A stretch of 64,000 nt of DNA from Pseudoroseicyclus aestuarii (GCF_003217255.1 NZ_QJTE01000007.1:1-64000); one strand, 5' to 3'. Positions 7,858 to 17,655 are shown, counted from the stretch's first letter. Translations and numbers: made by a program. Notes: generated by a model from the sequence alone, not told the origin.

Positions 7858-8787
7858 TCACGCTTGCCCGAGATAGATGTCCTGGATCTTGCGCAGCAGA
7901 TCCAGCGCCTCGGTCCGCGGGCGCTGGAAGCTGTTGCGCCCGATGATCGAGCCATTGCCGCCGCCGTCGCGGATCGCGCGGGCGTCGTCGTAGACGGCAT
8001 CGGCACCCTTCGAGGCCCCGCCCGAGAAGACGACGATGCGCCGCCCGCCGAAGGCCGCCTGCATGCAATGGGCGACCCGCGCCGCCTGGGTCGAGATGTC
8101 GATCTTCTCGGCCTCGTAGACTTTCTTCGCCTCGGGCTGGCTGAGCACATCGGTCGAGAGCTTGATCTTGACGATATGGGCGCCCAGCAGCGCGGCGATC
8201 TGCGCGGCATAGGCGGTCACGTCGATCGCCGTCTCGCCGTCCTTATCCAGCGCCTCGCCGCGCGGATAGGACCAGATCACGCTCGCCAGACCCTTGGCCG
8301 CCGCCTCGCGCCGCATCTCGGCGATGTCGGAGAACATCTCCAGCGAGGCGGAGCTGCCCGGATAGATGGTGAAGCCGATGGCCGAGCAGCCCAGCCGCAG
8401 CGCGTCGTCGACACTGGCGGTGATCGCTTGCGTCTTCGGCGCCTCGGGCGGCATCAGCGAATTGGCGCTGTTGACCTTGAGGATCGTCGGGATCTGCCCG
8501 GCAAAGGCATCGGCCCCGGCCTCGAGCATGCCAAGGGGCGCGGCATAGGCCGACATCTCGGCGTCGATGGCCAGCTGGTAGTGATATTGCGGGTCGTAGG
8601 CGGCGGGGTTCGCGCCGAAGCTGCGCGCCGGCCCATGCTCGAAGCCCTGATCGACCGGCAGGATCACCACCTTGCCGGTCCCGCCGAGGCGCCCCTGCAT
8701 CAGGATGCGGGCAAGGCCCGCCTTAACGCCCGGCGTTTCGCCGTCGTAATTGGCGAGAATGGCGCGGACGGTATCGGTCATCTTCAT
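7858..8787 (-). CDS. fbaB: Class I fructose-bisphosphate aldolase (DhnA/FbaB type)
   Basis: The 309-residue protein interconverts fructose 1,6-bisphosphate and the two triose phosphates in glycolysis and gluconeogenesis. It belongs to the DeoC/FbaB TIM-barrel family: KVVILPVDQGFEHGP, GCSAIGFTIYPGS and the Schiff-base lysine region HIVKIKLSTDVLS, then a phosphate-binding loop VFSGGASKGADA. The start at 8787 has GAAGG seven bases upstream; an upstream ATG at 8820 lacks family support. It follows pgk and the SDR on the same strand, giving a small glycolytic block. Confidence 0.93.
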   Translation of the reverse strand: MKMTDTVRAILANYDGETPGVKAGLARILMQGRLGGTGKVVILPVDQGFEHGPARSFGANPAAYDPQYHYQLAIDAEMSAYAAPLGMLEAGADAFAGQIPTILKVNSANSLMPPEAPKTQAITASVDDALRLGCSAIGFTIYPGSSASLEMFSDIAEMRREAAAKGLASVIWSYPRGEALDKDGETAIDVTAYAAQIAALLGAHIVKIKLSTDVLSQPEAKKVYEAEKIDISTQAARVAHCMQAAFGGRRIVVFSGGASKGADAVYDDARAIRDGGGNGSIIGRNSFQRPRTEALDLLRKIQDIYLGQA

Positions 8788-8869
8788 CGGTTTGCCTTCG
8801 GCGGTGTGGGATCGGCGCAAGGGTAGAAGCCGCCCCGCGCCGGGGCAATCCTGTTAACGCCACCAGCCC

Positions 8870-9667
8870 TCAGCGCTGTTTCATCGCGCGCTTCGCGACC
8901 GAGGCCGCCAGCCCGCGCGGCATCAGCCGGGCGAGGAAGGCCCCCAGCTTGTTGCCCAGCCCCGAGACCACGCTGTCGCGCCCTGTGACGAGCGCGTCCC
9001 AGCCGTCCTGCGCCACCGGCCCCGGCGCCGCCCGGCTGCCCGGAGAGCGGGTCATGCCCGCGCGGTCGAAGAACCCGGTGTCGGTGGTCCCCGGCGAGAG
9101 CACGGTGACGGTGACGCCGGTATCCTTGAGCTCGCTCGACAGCGCCTCGGAGAGCGACAGTACATATGCCTTGGTCGCGGCATAGACGGCCATGCCGGGC
9201 ACCGGCAGGTAGCCCGCGACCGAGGCGACGTTCAGGATGCGCCCCGAGCCGCGCGGACGCATCGCCGCGACGGCGCATTGCGCCAGCTCGGTCAGCGCTA
9301 CGACGTTCACGTTCAGCGACCCGGTCTCGTCCTGCGGCTGCGCGCCGAAGTCGTCGGCCACGGCGAAGCCGGCGTTGTTCACGAGGATGTCGATCTCGCG
9401 CCCCTCGGAGGCGCGGCGCCAGAGGTCGGCGGCGGCGCCCGGCTGCGACAGGTCGGCGGTCAGCACGACCACATCGACCCGCGCGCCCAGCTCGGCGGCC
9501 AGACGCTCCAGCTTGTCGGTGGAGCGGGCGGTCAGGATCAGCTTGTGACCCCCGCGCGCAGCGATCCGCGCGAACTCGACGCCCAGACCCGAAGAGGCGC
9601 CGGTGATCAGCGTCCAGCCGCGCGAGGGAGCGGGGGCGTCCTGCGACTGCATCTCGGCCCCGCTCAT
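8870..9667 (-). CDS. Short-chain dehydrogenase/reductase
   Basis: A 265-residue classical SDR. The Rossmann nucleotide motif is [11 protein letters not shown] near the N terminus, the NNAG motif is [13 protein letters not shown], the catalytic serine lies in [10 protein letters not shown] and the YxxxK pair in [10 protein letters not shown]. The C-terminal region fits the DltE-like cytosolic SDRs of unknown substrate. The start is set at 9667 because ATG overlaps the pgk stop as ATGA, showing translational coupling. The substrate cannot be told from sequence. Confidence 0.93.
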   Translation of the reverse strand: MSGAEMQSQDAPAPSRGWTLITGASSGLGVEFARIAARGGHKLILTARSTDKLERLAAELGARVDVVVLTADLSQPGAAADLWRRASEGREIDILVNNAGFAVADDFGAQPQDETGSLNVNVVALTELAQCAVAAMRPRGSGRILNVASVAGYLPVPGMAVYAATKAYVLSLSEALSSELKDTGVTVTVLSPGTTDTGFFDRAGMTRSPGSRAAPGPVAQDGWDALVTGRDSVVSGLGNKLGAFLARLMPRGLAASVAKRAMKQR

Positions 9668-10860
9668 GCCGCCTCCTCCAGCGCCTTGACGCCCGGCAGG
9701 GTCTTGCCCTCCATCCATTCGAGGAAGGCGCCGCCGGCGGTCGAGACGTAGGTGAAGTCCTTCGCCGCGCCCGAGGTGTTCAGCGCCGCGACGGTATCGC
9801 CGCCGCCGGCGACGGAAATCAACTTGCCCTCCCGCGTCAGCTCGGCCGCGCGCAGGGCGGCTGCATTGGTGGCGGTGTCGAAGGGCGGGATCTCGAAGGC
9901 GCCGAGCGGGCCGTTCCAGACCAGCGTCTTCGCCCCCTCCAGCGCCATCTCGACATGGGCGACGGAATCGGGGCCGGCGTCGAGGATCATCGCATCCGCC
10001 GGGCAGGCCTCGGCGGTGACGGTCTCCGTCTCGGCATGGGCCTTGAACTCGCGCGCGACGACGACGTCGCGGGGCAGCAGGATGGTGCAGCCGCCCTTTG
10101 CTGCCTTGGCGGCGATCTCTCGCGCCGTATCCAGCAGGTCATGCTCACACAGCGACTTGCCGACATCGAAGCCCGCGGCGGCGAGGAAGGTATTCGCCAT
10201 GCCGCCGCCGATCACCAGCGTATCGACCTTCTCGATCAGGTTCGACAGCAGGTCCAGCTTGGTCGAGACCTTGGCGCCGCCGACGATCGCGACCGTCGGC
10301 CGCTCCGGGTTGCCGAGCGCCTTTTCCAGTGCCTCGAGCTCTTCGGCCATCAGAAGGCCGGCGCAGGAGGGCAGCAGCCGCGCCAGCCCCTCGGTCGAGG
10401 CATGGGCGCGGTGCGCCGCCGAAAAGGCGTCGTTGCAATAGACGTCGCCCAGCTTCGCCATCTCGGCGGCAAGCTCGGGGTCGTTCTTCTCCTCGCCGGG
10501 GTGGAAGCGGGTGTTCTCGAGCAGCAGCACCTCGCCGTCCTTCATCGCCGCGACGGCGGCCTCGGCCTCGGGGCCGATGCAGTCGGGGGCGAAGGCGACG
10601 CTCTGGCCAAGCACCTCCTGCAGCGCCGGGACGACCTGCCGCAGCGACATCGCCTCGACCCGCTGGCCCTTGGGCCGGCCGAAGTGCGCCAGCAGGATGG
10701 CCTTGCCCCCGGCATCGGTGATCGCCTGGACCGTGGCGGCGATCCGCTCGATCCGCGTGGCGTCGGTGACGCGCCCGTCCTCGACGGGAACGTTCAGGTC
10801 GACGCGGGTCAGCACCCGTTTGCCGGAAAGGTCGCGGTCGAGAAGTTTCGTCCAGCCCAT
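9664..10860 (-). CDS. pgk: Phosphoglycerate kinase
   Basis: The 398-residue enzyme makes ATP from 1,3-bisphosphoglycerate in glycolysis. Hallmarks: [19 protein letters not shown] (substrate-binding start), [21 protein letters not shown], the hinge region and nucleotide loop [12 protein letters not shown], and the C-terminal [17 protein letters not shown] lies seven bases upstream of the ATG at 10860. It is first of the pgk-SDR pair, probably continuing to fbaB, and is divergent from the cyclophilin genes. Confidence 0.97.
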   Translation of the reverse strand: MGWTKLLDRDLSGKRVLTRVDLNVPVEDGRVTDATRIERIAATVQAITDAGGKAILLAHFGRPKGQRVEAMSLRQVVPALQEVLGQSVAFAPDCIGPEAEAAVAAMKDGEVLLLENTRFHPGEEKNDPELAAEMAKLGDVYCNDAFSAAHRAHASTEGLARLLPSCAGLLMAEELEALEKALGNPERPTVAIVGGAKVSTKLDLLSNLIEKVDTLVIGGGMANTFLAAAGFDVGKSLCEHDLLDTAREIAAKAAKGGCTILLPRDVVVAREFKAHAETETVTAEACPADAMILDAGPDSVAHVEMALEGAKTLVWNGPLGAFEIPPFDTATNAAALRAAELTREGKLISVAGGGDTVAALNTSGAAKDFTYVSTAGGAFLEWMEGKTLPGVKALEEAA

Positions 10861-10970
10861 GCCAGGCCTCCTTTGTCTGCTCCCCTTTCGATAGCTTGGA
10901 CGCGCAGGGCGTCAAGGGAAAGGGCGCCACCCATAGGCCGCAGCATCCCGCCGACGGCGCTGCTGCCGCG

Positions 10971-10999
10971 TTGGCATCGGGCCTTCGCGCAATTAGGTT
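10971..10999 (+). promoter_or_regulatory. Sigma-70-type promoter of the cyclophilin pair
   Basis: TTGGCA (10971-10976), 17-base spacer, TAGGTT (10994-10999). Transcription would begin near 11006, about a dozen bases before the AGGAGAG ribosome binding site of the gene at 11030. Confidence 0.5.
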
Positions 11000-11029
11000 C
11001 CGGGTCGAACCAGAACACAGGAGAGCAAG

Positions 11030-11536
11030 GTGGCCGAGATCAAGGATCCCGAAAACACGATCATCATCGAACTGAAGGATGGCCCCGTCACCATCGAGCT
11101 TCTGCCCGACGTGGCGCCCAAGCACGCCGAGCGTATGAAGGAGCTGGCCCGCGCCGGCGCCTACGACAACGTGGCCTTCCACCGCGTGATCGACGGCTTC
11201 ATGGCGCAGACCGGCGACGTGCAGCACGCCAACATGGAGAAGGACTACAATCCCGGCCGCGCCGGCACCGGCGGCTCTGACAAGCCCGACCTGCCGGCCG
11301 AGTTCTCGAAGCTGCCGCATGACCGCGGCACGCTGGGCGCCGCCCGCAGCCAGAACCCGAACAGCGCCAACAGCCAGTTCTTCATCAACTTTTCCGACAA
11401 TCACTTCCTGAACGGGCAGTACACCGTCTATGGCCGGGTGATCGAGGGGATGGACCACGTCGACAAGATCGCCAAGGGCGAGCCGCCGGCGAACCCCGAC
11501 CGGATGATCAGCGTGAAGGTGGCCGCCGATGCGTAA
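11030..11536 (+). CDS. ppi: Cytoplasmic cyclophilin-type peptidyl-prolyl isomerase
   Basis: The 168-residue protein catalyses proline cis-trans isomerisation. Cyclophilin signature residues are present: VAFHRVIDGFMAQTGDV with the active-site Arg and Phe, SQNPNSANSQFFINF and HFLNGQYTVYGRVIEGM. It starts with GTG after AGGAGAG. There is no signal peptide, so it acts in the cytoplasm. It overlaps the next gene, an exported paralogue, by eight bases; the two likely arose by tandem duplication. Confidence 0.95.
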   Translation: MAEIKDPENTIIIELKDGPVTIELLPDVAPKHAERMKELARAGAYDNVAFHRVIDGFMAQTGDVQHANMEKDYNPGRAGTGGSDKPDLPAEFSKLPHDRGTLGAARSQNPNSANSQFFINFSDNHFLNGQYTVYGRVIEGMDHVDKIAKGEPPANPDRMISVKVAADA

Positions 11537-12080
11537 GCTTGCCCTGACCGCGGCGCTGGCCGCCGCCCCGCTGCCGGCGCTGGCCACCGGCCTCGATATC
11601 GAGGTCTCGGGCCAGGCCAACGGCACGATCCACATCGAGCTGGCCGAGGATCTTGCCCCCGCCCATGTCGCGCAGATCACCGCGCTGGCCGAGGAGGGCG
11701 CCTACGACGGCGTCGTCTTCCACCGGGTGATCGACGGCTTCATGGCGCAGACCGGCGACGTGCAATACGGGCGCGAGGGGACCGACATGTCGATGGCCGG
11801 CATGGGCGGCTCGGACATGGACGACATCCCGGCCGAATTCTCGGACCAGCCGTTCGAGCGCGGGACCGTCGGCATGGCGCGCAGCCAGAACCCCGACAGC
11901 GCCAACAGCCAGTTCTTCATCATGTTCGCGCCGGGAGAGTTCCTGAACGGCCAGTACACGGTGGTGGGCGAGGTGACCTCCGGCATGGAGGTCGTCGACC
12001 AGATCAAGCGCGGCGAGGGGCCGAACGGCGCCGTCACCGCCGATCCCGACGTGATGACCGAGGTCACCGTCACCGAGTGA
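11529..12080 (+). CDS. Exported cyclophilin-type peptidyl-prolyl isomerase
   Basis: A 183-residue paralogue of the preceding gene with an N-terminal Sec signal peptide (MRKLALTAALAAAPLPALA, cleavage after ALA near residue 19), so a periplasmic foldase. It keeps the cyclophilin core: VVFHRVIDGFMAQTGDV, ARSQNPDSANSQFFIMF and FLNGQYTVVGEV. Its start lies inside the upstream gene (eight-base overlap), which implies coupled translation of the cytoplasmic and periplasmic forms. Confidence 0.95.
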   Translation: MRKLALTAALAAAPLPALATGLDIEVSGQANGTIHIELAEDLAPAHVAQITALAEEGAYDGVVFHRVIDGFMAQTGDVQYGREGTDMSMAGMGGSDMDDIPAEFSDQPFERGTVGMARSQNPDSANSQFFIMFAPGEFLNGQYTVVGEVTSGMEVVDQIKRGEGPNGAVTADPDVMTEVTVTE

Positions 12081-12086
12081 TCCGAT

Positions 12087-12113
12087 GCGCCGGGCGGCAA
12101 GCCTGCCCGGCGC
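12087..12113. terminator. Hairpin between convergent genes
   Basis: GCGCCGGGC (12087-12095) pairs with GCCCGGCGC (12105-12113), nine base pairs with a nine-base loop, between the ends of the cyclophilin pair and the sensor kinase gene. It has no U-tract, so efficiency is uncertain; it could serve both directions. Confidence 0.45.
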
Positions 12114-12116
12114 GCC

Positions 12117-13214
12117 CTATCCCTGCAGCGGAAACCGCAGCGTCAGGGTGAAGCCGTCCTCGGCATCCCGCTCGACCGTGCCGCCGATGCGATTGGCCGA
12201 GGCGTCGATGATCTGCTCGCCCAGGCCCTGGCCGGCGTCGTCATACTCGAGCCCGCGCCCATCGTCGGCGATCACCAGCACGCCGCTGTTCTGCTCCTGC
12301 GTCAGCTTGACCCGGATCGAGCCGGGCGCGCCTTCGGCGAAGGCATGCTTGGCGGCATTGGCCACCGCCTCGTTCAGCACCAGAGCGATAGAGGCGGCGA
12401 TCTGGCTGGGCACCGTGATCGCGCAGATCTCGGTCGTGAGATCGACGCCGTCCGGCAGGGTGCGGCCAAGGCTCGCGCCGATGTCGGGCAGGAAGATGTC
12501 GAGCGCGACGTCGCTATGGGCCGACGCCTTGTGCAGCTCCGCGTGGACGGCCGAGATCGCCGCCAGCCGCGTCCCGGTCTCGGCCAGCGCGGCGCGCGTT
12601 TCCTCGCTCTGGGCCTGGGCGCGCTGGATGCGCACCAGCGAGGTGACCATCTGCAGCGAGTTCTTCACCCGGTGGTCGACCTCCCGCGCGAGGATCTCCT
12701 GCGTCTGGATCGCGCGGCGCAACTCCATCCGGCGCGAGAGCTGCCGCGCCAGCACCGTCAGCAGGCGCTTCTTGTCCGCATCCAGCCGCCGGGGCCGGTG
12801 ATCCAGCACGCAAAGCGCGCCGACCGGCAGGGTGCCGTTCAGCTTGATGATGGCGCCGCCGTAGTAGCGCACGCCCGGCGCGGAGATCACCAGCGGGTTG
12901 GTCGCGGTGCGCGGATCACTCGCGCAATCCTCGACCTCGAGGAAATCCTCGCCCGAGAGGCCATGCGAGCAGATGGATTCGTCCATGCCGAAGAGGCGCT
13001 GTTCGGTGCCGAAGGCGCCCTTGGCCCATTGCCGGTCATGGCCGACCAGCGTCACCAGCCCGATGGGCGCCTCGCAGGCCTCGGCGGCATAGGCGGCCAG
13101 TTCGTCGAAATCGGCGGAATCCTCGTCGTCGAGCAGGCCGAGGGACCGGATCGCCTCGGCGCGCTGATTGCCATCCTGCGCGCTGCCGGTGATCTGCTGA
13201 GCTTCGTCGTCCAC
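12117..13214 (-). CDS. GAF-domain HWE/HisKA_2-type sensor histidine kinase
   Basis: A 365-residue soluble kinase. Residues about 25-165 form a GAF-like sensor (EAPIGLVTLVGHDRQWAKG, ICSHGLSGEDFLEVED). A HisKA_2 phosphoacceptor helix follows with EVDHRVKNSLQMVTSLV (His near 193) and then an ATPase domain with the N box LNEAVANAAKHAF and G box IADDGRGL. The DHRVKN motif is typical of HWE/HisKA_2 kinases, which in this class often act in light, general-stress or chemotactic signalling. No response regulator is adjacent. AGGAAGG upstream supports the start. Confidence 0.92.
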   Translation of the reverse strand: MDDEAQQITGSAQDGNQRAEAIRSLGLLDDEDSADFDELAAYAAEACEAPIGLVTLVGHDRQWAKGAFGTEQRLFGMDESICSHGLSGEDFLEVEDCASDPRTATNPLVISAPGVRYYGGAIIKLNGTLPVGALCVLDHRPRRLDADKKRLLTVLARQLSRRMELRRAIQTQEILAREVDHRVKNSLQMVTSLVRIQRAQAQSEETRAALAETGTRLAAISAVHAELHKASAHSDVALDIFLPDIGASLGRTLPDGVDLTTEICAITVPSQIAASIALVLNEAVANAAKHAFAEGAPGSIRVKLTQEQNSGVLVIADDGRGLEYDDAGQGLGEQIIDASANRIGGTVERDAEDGFTLTLRFPLQG

Positions 13215-13312
13215 GTCTGCCTTCCTGACCGGGCCGAGCCCCCGTCTGCCGTTCCTGCCGCGCCGCCCTTCGCGACTTGGTCCGCGGCGAGCGCCGACCG
13301 GGCGTCTGACTT

Positions 13313-14722
13313 CTAGGTGCCGCAGAAGGTTCTGTCCACCAACTCTGCCGCGCTGGGCGGCGCGGCGAGCGCGGCACGCTCGCCGGAGCCCGCCGGGGCA
13401 TAGGGGTCGGTCGCCGCCGCGAGCAGGGCGTGGAAGGGGGCAAGATCGCCCCCGCGCGCGGCTTCGATCGCGGCCTCGATCCGGTGCAGCCGGGGGACGA
13501 TGGCCGGATTGCTCGCCCGCATCAGCCCCTCGTCGGGGTGCCGCGCCTGCCAGCGCGCCTGCCAGCCGGCGAAATCGGGACCCAGCGCCGGGTCGCGTCC
13601 CTCGGCGAGGGCGCGGAAGGTGCCGGTGAAATCCGCCTCCTGCTGCGCCATCATCGTCAAGAGCGCCTCGATGAGCGCGCGGTCGTCCTCCTGCGGCTCC
13701 GCCAGGCCCAGCTTGGCGCCGAAGCGCCGCAGCCAGGCGGCCTGGAAGATCGGCGCGAAGCGGTTGATCACCTCGGTGTAGCGCTCAGCCGCTTGGTCCT
13801 GGTCGGCCTCCAGCGGCAGAAGCGCGGTGGCCAGCTGCGCGAGGTTCCAGAGCGCGATCTGCGGCTGGTTGCCGTAGGCATAGCGCCCGCCCGCGTCGAT
13901 GGAGCTGAAGACCCGCGCCGGGTGGTAGCTGTCCATGAAGGCGCAGGGGCCGTAGTCGATGGTCTCGCCGGCGATCTGGCAATTGTCGGTGTTCATCACG
14001 CCGTGGATGAAGCCAAGGCTCATCCACTGCGCGACCAGCTCGGCCTGGCGCGCGGTCACCCCCTCCAGAAGTCCCTCGGGCCCCTCGGTGCCTGGGTAGT
14101 GGCGGGCGCGGGCATGCGCCTCGAGCGCGCGCAGCCCCTCGACGTCGTCCCGCGCCATCAGAACCTGGAAGGTGCCGACGCGGATGTGGCTTTGCGCGAC
14201 GCGGGTCAGCACGGCGCCGGGCAGGGCGGTCTCGCGCATGACGCTCTCGCCGGTGAGCGTCGCGGCCAGGGCGCGCGTCGTCGGCACGCCAAGGGCATGC
14301 ATCGCCTCGCTCATCAGGTATTCGCGCAGCACCGGCCCCAGCCAGGCGCGGCCGTCGCCCATGCGGCTGTAGGGCGTCGGGCCGGCGCCCTTGAGCTGGA
14401 TGTCGCGGCGGATGCCGTCGGTGCCGATGACCTCGCCCAGCAGGATCGCGCGCCCGTCGCCAAGCTGCGGGTTCCAATTGCCGAACTGGTGCCCGGCGTA
14501 AAGCTGGGCGAGCGGCTGGGCGCCCTCGGGCACCCGGTTGCCGGCGAGGACGGCGGCCCCCTCGGCCCCCCGCAGCGCTACGGGATCGAGTGTCAGCAGC
14601 CGCGCGAGCGCGTCGTTCACGGCGATCACGGCGGGCGCGGCGACCGGCGTCGGATCGAGATGCGTGAACAGCCGCGCCGGCAGGCGAGCGTAGCTGTTGT
14701 CGAAGGGGATGTGCAGGGTCAT
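13313..14722 (-). CDS. selO: SelO/YdiU protein adenylyltransferase
   Basis: A 469-residue pseudokinase-fold enzyme of the UPF0061/SelO family, which transfers AMP to protein hydroxyl groups and is linked to redox stress. Family motifs are clear: [35 protein letters not shown] (nucleotide loop), [19 protein letters not shown] and [22 protein letters not shown]. It ends DRTFCGT; the near-terminal Cys corresponds to the selenocysteine position of eukaryotic homologues. Length is near the family norm. Confidence 0.95.
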   Translation of the reverse strand: MTLHIPFDNSYARLPARLFTHLDPTPVAAPAVIAVNDALARLLTLDPVALRGAEGAAVLAGNRVPEGAQPLAQLYAGHQFGNWNPQLGDGRAILLGEVIGTDGIRRDIQLKGAGPTPYSRMGDGRAWLGPVLREYLMSEAMHALGVPTTRALAATLTGESVMRETALPGAVLTRVAQSHIRVGTFQVLMARDDVEGLRALEAHARARHYPGTEGPEGLLEGVTARQAELVAQWMSLGFIHGVMNTDNCQIAGETIDYGPCAFMDSYHPARVFSSIDAGGRYAYGNQPQIALWNLAQLATALLPLEADQDQAAERYTEVINRFAPIFQAAWLRRFGAKLGLAEPQEDDRALIEALLTMMAQQEADFTGTFRALAEGRDPALGPDFAGWQARWQARHPDEGLMRASNPAIVPRLHRIEAAIEAARGGDLAPFHALLAAATDPYAPAGSGERAALAAPPSAAELVDRTFCGT

Positions 14723-14788
14723 GCGGGGGTATCTAGGCAGCTGGCGCCAAAGCGCCAGCCCCGGTCCCCAGCAGGGCGCCGGGGCCTG

Positions 14789-16834
14789 TCAGCTTGCCCG
14801 CCGCGCCGGGTTGAAGCGCGTGCCCCGGATGACGGTGAAGCGGCCGCCGCGCACCTTGGTCAGCGTGCCGTGCCGCAGCAGCCGGCCAAAGCTGCGCAGC
14901 CCGTCCTCGCGGCTGATCTCGCCGTCATGGGCCGTGGCCACGAGTTCCATCAGCTGCATGCGAGAGAAATCCTCCATGCCGCGCACGAAATGCGTATAGG
15001 CTGCCGCCGCTTCCAGAAGCTCTGGCAGTTCCGAGGCGCCCATGCGCTTTGCAAAGGCGGCAAACTCGGTGCTTGCCCCTTCGGATCCGCCGGCCCTGGC
15101 CTGGGCGGGCCCGCGCGGCGTCGGCTGCTGCCGCTGCTCGGGCTGGCGAACTTTGGCGTCCGCTGCGGTGTCTTCGGCCTCGCCGCGCGGGGCATCCACC
15201 GGCTCCGGGGTGCCAGCGGCCTCCGTGTCCTTCGGGCGCGCGGGGGCAAGGCTGATGCGGCGGGGGCGGGCCGGGGGCTCTGCGTCCCGGGTCGCATCGC
15301 CTTGGCCCGCGGTCCTGTCGATGCGCTGGGAGGCGACAAGCCGCAGCGGCGCGGAGCGGAGCGGGCGTCGCTGCGACCGGCCCTGCGCCGGCTCGTCCTC
15401 GTCCTGCTCTACCCCGCGGCGAGAGGAGACGGCCTCGTTCAGGTCGTCGCGGAAGGCGCTGTCGTCGCTGCCCCCCGCGGCATGCCGCGGCTCACCCATG
15501 CGATGCGCCGCCTCGGTCGCGGCGAGGGCGGCCCTGAGCTGGGTAATGGACTGACGGCGCCGGCTCGAGCCTACGTCCTTGAAATGCGCCTCTGCGTCGG
15601 ACATCAACCGCGAGACGGAATCCTCGTCCGTGTTCAGCGTATGCCGCTGCAGGCGACCGGGCGCGCGATCCGTCTCTTCGCCCTGTTTGTCCTGTGCCAT
15701 CTCAGCCGCGTCTCCTTGCTGAAGGGGCCGCTCGACGTCGGTCCGCGTCTCGGCCCCGGCAGCGTCATCGCCACCCTGGGTCCCGGCGGACCCGGCCTTA
15801 TCGCTCCGGCGCTGCGCCGGATCGGACCTCGTGGAACGAGCCTCTTCATGGGGTCCGCGCGGGTTTTCGAGCTGCTCGAGCTCGAGCCGGAGCGCGGCCT
15901 CCTCCTCTGCCGTCAGGATAGAGGATTCCTCCTCCTTTGTCGTTCTGAAAATATCACTCGCGTCATGGTTGTCAACGCGGTCTTCCTCGTCATCATCCGG
16001 CAGTGCGCTCGGCGCGGGATCGTCCTGCGCGCCGCGCTCGCGGCCTTCGGACAGGGCTCGCTCGAATTCCGCGCGGCTCATGCGGACGATGCGGCTATCA
16101 CGGGTCGCCGCGCGGGCGGGCTCGGGGGCGTAGATGGTCACGCCCGGGGTCGCGGGCTCTTCGGGCACCTCATCCCTCGCCGCCGTAGGTTCCGCTGCGT
16201 CTTCGATCGAAGGCGCCGGAGACGCGGGGGGAGGGGCGGAGAGAAGATCGGCTTCCGTCTCTTCTCCGTCGTAATCCGCGAGGCCGCTGTCCTGCGGATG
16301 GGCGGCCTGGCGGCCGACCACCGCGCGGATGCGCTGAAGCTTGGCGGCGATGCTGGCGGGCGCCGCGGGGCGGGCCGTCTCTAGGCGCCGGGGCCCGGCT
16401 TCGCGCACCTGCGGCATCGGCCCCTGCGCCGAGAGCGCGGAGGTCCGGCTCGCGGCCTCCTGCGGCACGCGCGGCGCCGGCGGCATGAGAGGGGCGTTGC
16501 CGGGGGCGCGCGTTTCGGCGCGCGCGCCGTCGCCGGGTGCATCACCCGGCCCGCTGGAGGTCGCGTCCTGGCCGTCGCGCGGCCCGGCGCGCAGCGATAC
16601 GCCGCCGCCCGAGGCATGCGCCTCGACCCGGCGGCCAACCTCGCGCTCCGCGATACGGGCCAGCATCTCGGCGTCCGGTGTCGGCGGTTCCGCGCCGAAG
16701 TACCGGTCGTCGGCGGCGAGGTCGCGCAGATACTCCGCGATCGCCTTCATCGTCTCGAACGAATCGTCAAACCCCTCGAGCGTGCAAGAAAAGGTCCCGT
16801 AGGACACCGTCAGAATCTTGCTACCCGCTACCAT
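14789..16834 (-). CDS. Large low-complexity protein with conserved ends (681 aa)
   Basis: The first 75 residues look folded (SKILTVSYGTFSCTLEGFDD, FETMKAIAEYLRDLAADDRY). Residues about 75-580 are a long Ala/Arg/Asp/Glu/Pro-rich, probably disordered stretch. The last 95 residues look folded again, with helices and a winged-helix-like end (EISREDGLRSFGRLLRHGTL, TKVRGGRFTVIRGTRF). There is no signal peptide or membrane span. GGAGGGG eight bases upstream supports the start. Function is unknown; a DNA-binding or scaffold role is only a guess from architecture. It is divergent from the thiamine pyrophosphokinase gene. Confidence 0.85.
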   Translation of the reverse strand: MVAGSKILTVSYGTFSCTLEGFDDSFETMKAIAEYLRDLAADDRYFGAEPPTPDAEMLARIAEREVGRRVEAHASGGGVSLRAGPRDGQDATSSGPGDAPGDGARAETRAPGNAPLMPPAPRVPQEAASRTSALSAQGPMPQVREAGPRRLETARPAAPASIAAKLQRIRAVVGRQAAHPQDSGLADYDGEETEADLLSAPPPASPAPSIEDAAEPTAARDEVPEEPATPGVTIYAPEPARAATRDSRIVRMSRAEFERALSEGRERGAQDDPAPSALPDDDEEDRVDNHDASDIFRTTKEEESSILTAEEEAALRLELEQLENPRGPHEEARSTRSDPAQRRSDKAGSAGTQGGDDAAGAETRTDVERPLQQGDAAEMAQDKQGEETDRAPGRLQRHTLNTDEDSVSRLMSDAEAHFKDVGSSRRRQSITQLRAALAATEAAHRMGEPRHAAGGSDDSAFRDDLNEAVSSRRGVEQDEDEPAQGRSQRRPLRSAPLRLVASQRIDRTAGQGDATRDAEPPARPRRISLAPARPKDTEAAGTPEPVDAPRGEAEDTAADAKVRQPEQRQQPTPRGPAQARAGGSEGASTEFAAFAKRMGASELPELLEAAAAYTHFVRGMEDFSRMQLMELVATAHDGEISREDGLRSFGRLLRHGTLTKVRGGRFTVIRGTRFNPARRAS

Positions 16835-16977
16835 TTACAAGCCCCTCCCTCTCGGTCCCTATGCCCTGTCAGCCGGGTGATGAACGGTAAAGACGTTCCC
16901 CGAGGGGACTGTCCGACGGTCATTCTGCGGCGGGAAGATGTCATTAGATAATTGATGATACATGATCGGGACGCCAC

Positions 16978-17655
16978 ATGGCCATTGTGCAAACGTCTAA
17001 ATATGTAACGCTCGTCGGCGGCGGTCCGGTGGACCCGGCTGCGCTACACCGGTCTTTGCGGCTGGCCCCCGCGCTGGCGGCGGCCGATGGCGGCGCGGCG
17101 CCGCTGCGGCAGGCGGACCTGCGCCCGCTCGCCGTGATCGGCGACATGGACAGCCTCGGCGCGGCGGAGCGCGCGGCCTTCGAGGGGCTGCTGCATCACA
17201 TCCCCGAGCAGGAGACGACCGATTTCGACAAGGCGCTGCGCAGTGTGGCGGCGCCGCTCGTCCTGGGGCTGGGGTTCCTTGGCGGACGGCTCGACCACGA
17301 GCTTGCGGCGCTGACGGTGCTGGCGCGCCATGCGCATCGGGCCTGCCTGCTGCTGGGGGCCGAGAGCCTCGTCTTCCTCTGCCCGCCGCAGATCGCGCTG
17401 GACCTGCCCGAGGGTACGCCGCTGTCGCTTTACCCGCTGGCGCCAGTTGGGTGCGAGAGCAGCGGCCTGCGCTGGCCGACAGCGGGGCTGACCTTCGCGC
17501 CCGACGGGCAGGTCGGCACCTCCAACGCCGTCACGGGGCCGGTGCGGCTGGCACCCACTGGCCCCTCGATGCTGGTCATGCTGCCGGAGTCGCTGCTGGA
17601 GCGGGTTCTGCCGGCTCTTGCTGCCGCGCCGCGATGGCCCGCTCGCGCGCAATGA
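16978..17655 (+). CDS. thiN: Thiamine pyrophosphokinase
   Basis: A 225-residue thiamine diphosphokinase that converts thiamine and ATP to TPP, the cofactor of PDH E1 and transketolase also encoded here. Family motifs: AADGGAAPLRQADLRPLAVIGDMDSL (catalytic Asp residues), ETTDFDKAL and FLGGRLDHELA. The start region is AT-rich (AAATATGTA) compared with the body, and the ribosome binding site is weak. No TPP riboswitch was found upstream. Its last 80 bases overlap the 3' end of the opposing transporter gene. Confidence 0.92.
   Translation: MAIVQTSKYVTLVGGGPVDPAALHRSLRLAPALAAADGGAAPLRQADLRPLAVIGDMDSLGAAERAAFEGLLHHIPEQETTDFDKALRSVAAPLVLGLGFLGGRLDHELAALTVLARHAHRACLLLGAESLVFLCPPQIALDLPEGTPLSLYPLAPVGCESSGLRWPTAGLTFAPDGQVGTSNAVTGPVRLAPTGPSMLVMLPESLLERVLPALAAAPRWPARAQ

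Noticed and set aside
8850-8862. TTAAC near the fbaB-SDR junction as CtrA site
   Set aside because: Only one half-site is present; no TTAA at N7 spacing.
13430-16384. A 984-codon open frame on the plus strand
   Set aside because: It runs antisense across selO and the 681-residue gene, crosses their intergenic region, and has no domain-like sequence. High GC makes long antisense frames common.
16835-16977. TPP riboswitch upstream of thiN
   Set aside because: No CTGAGA-type or partner motif of the TPP aptamer was found.
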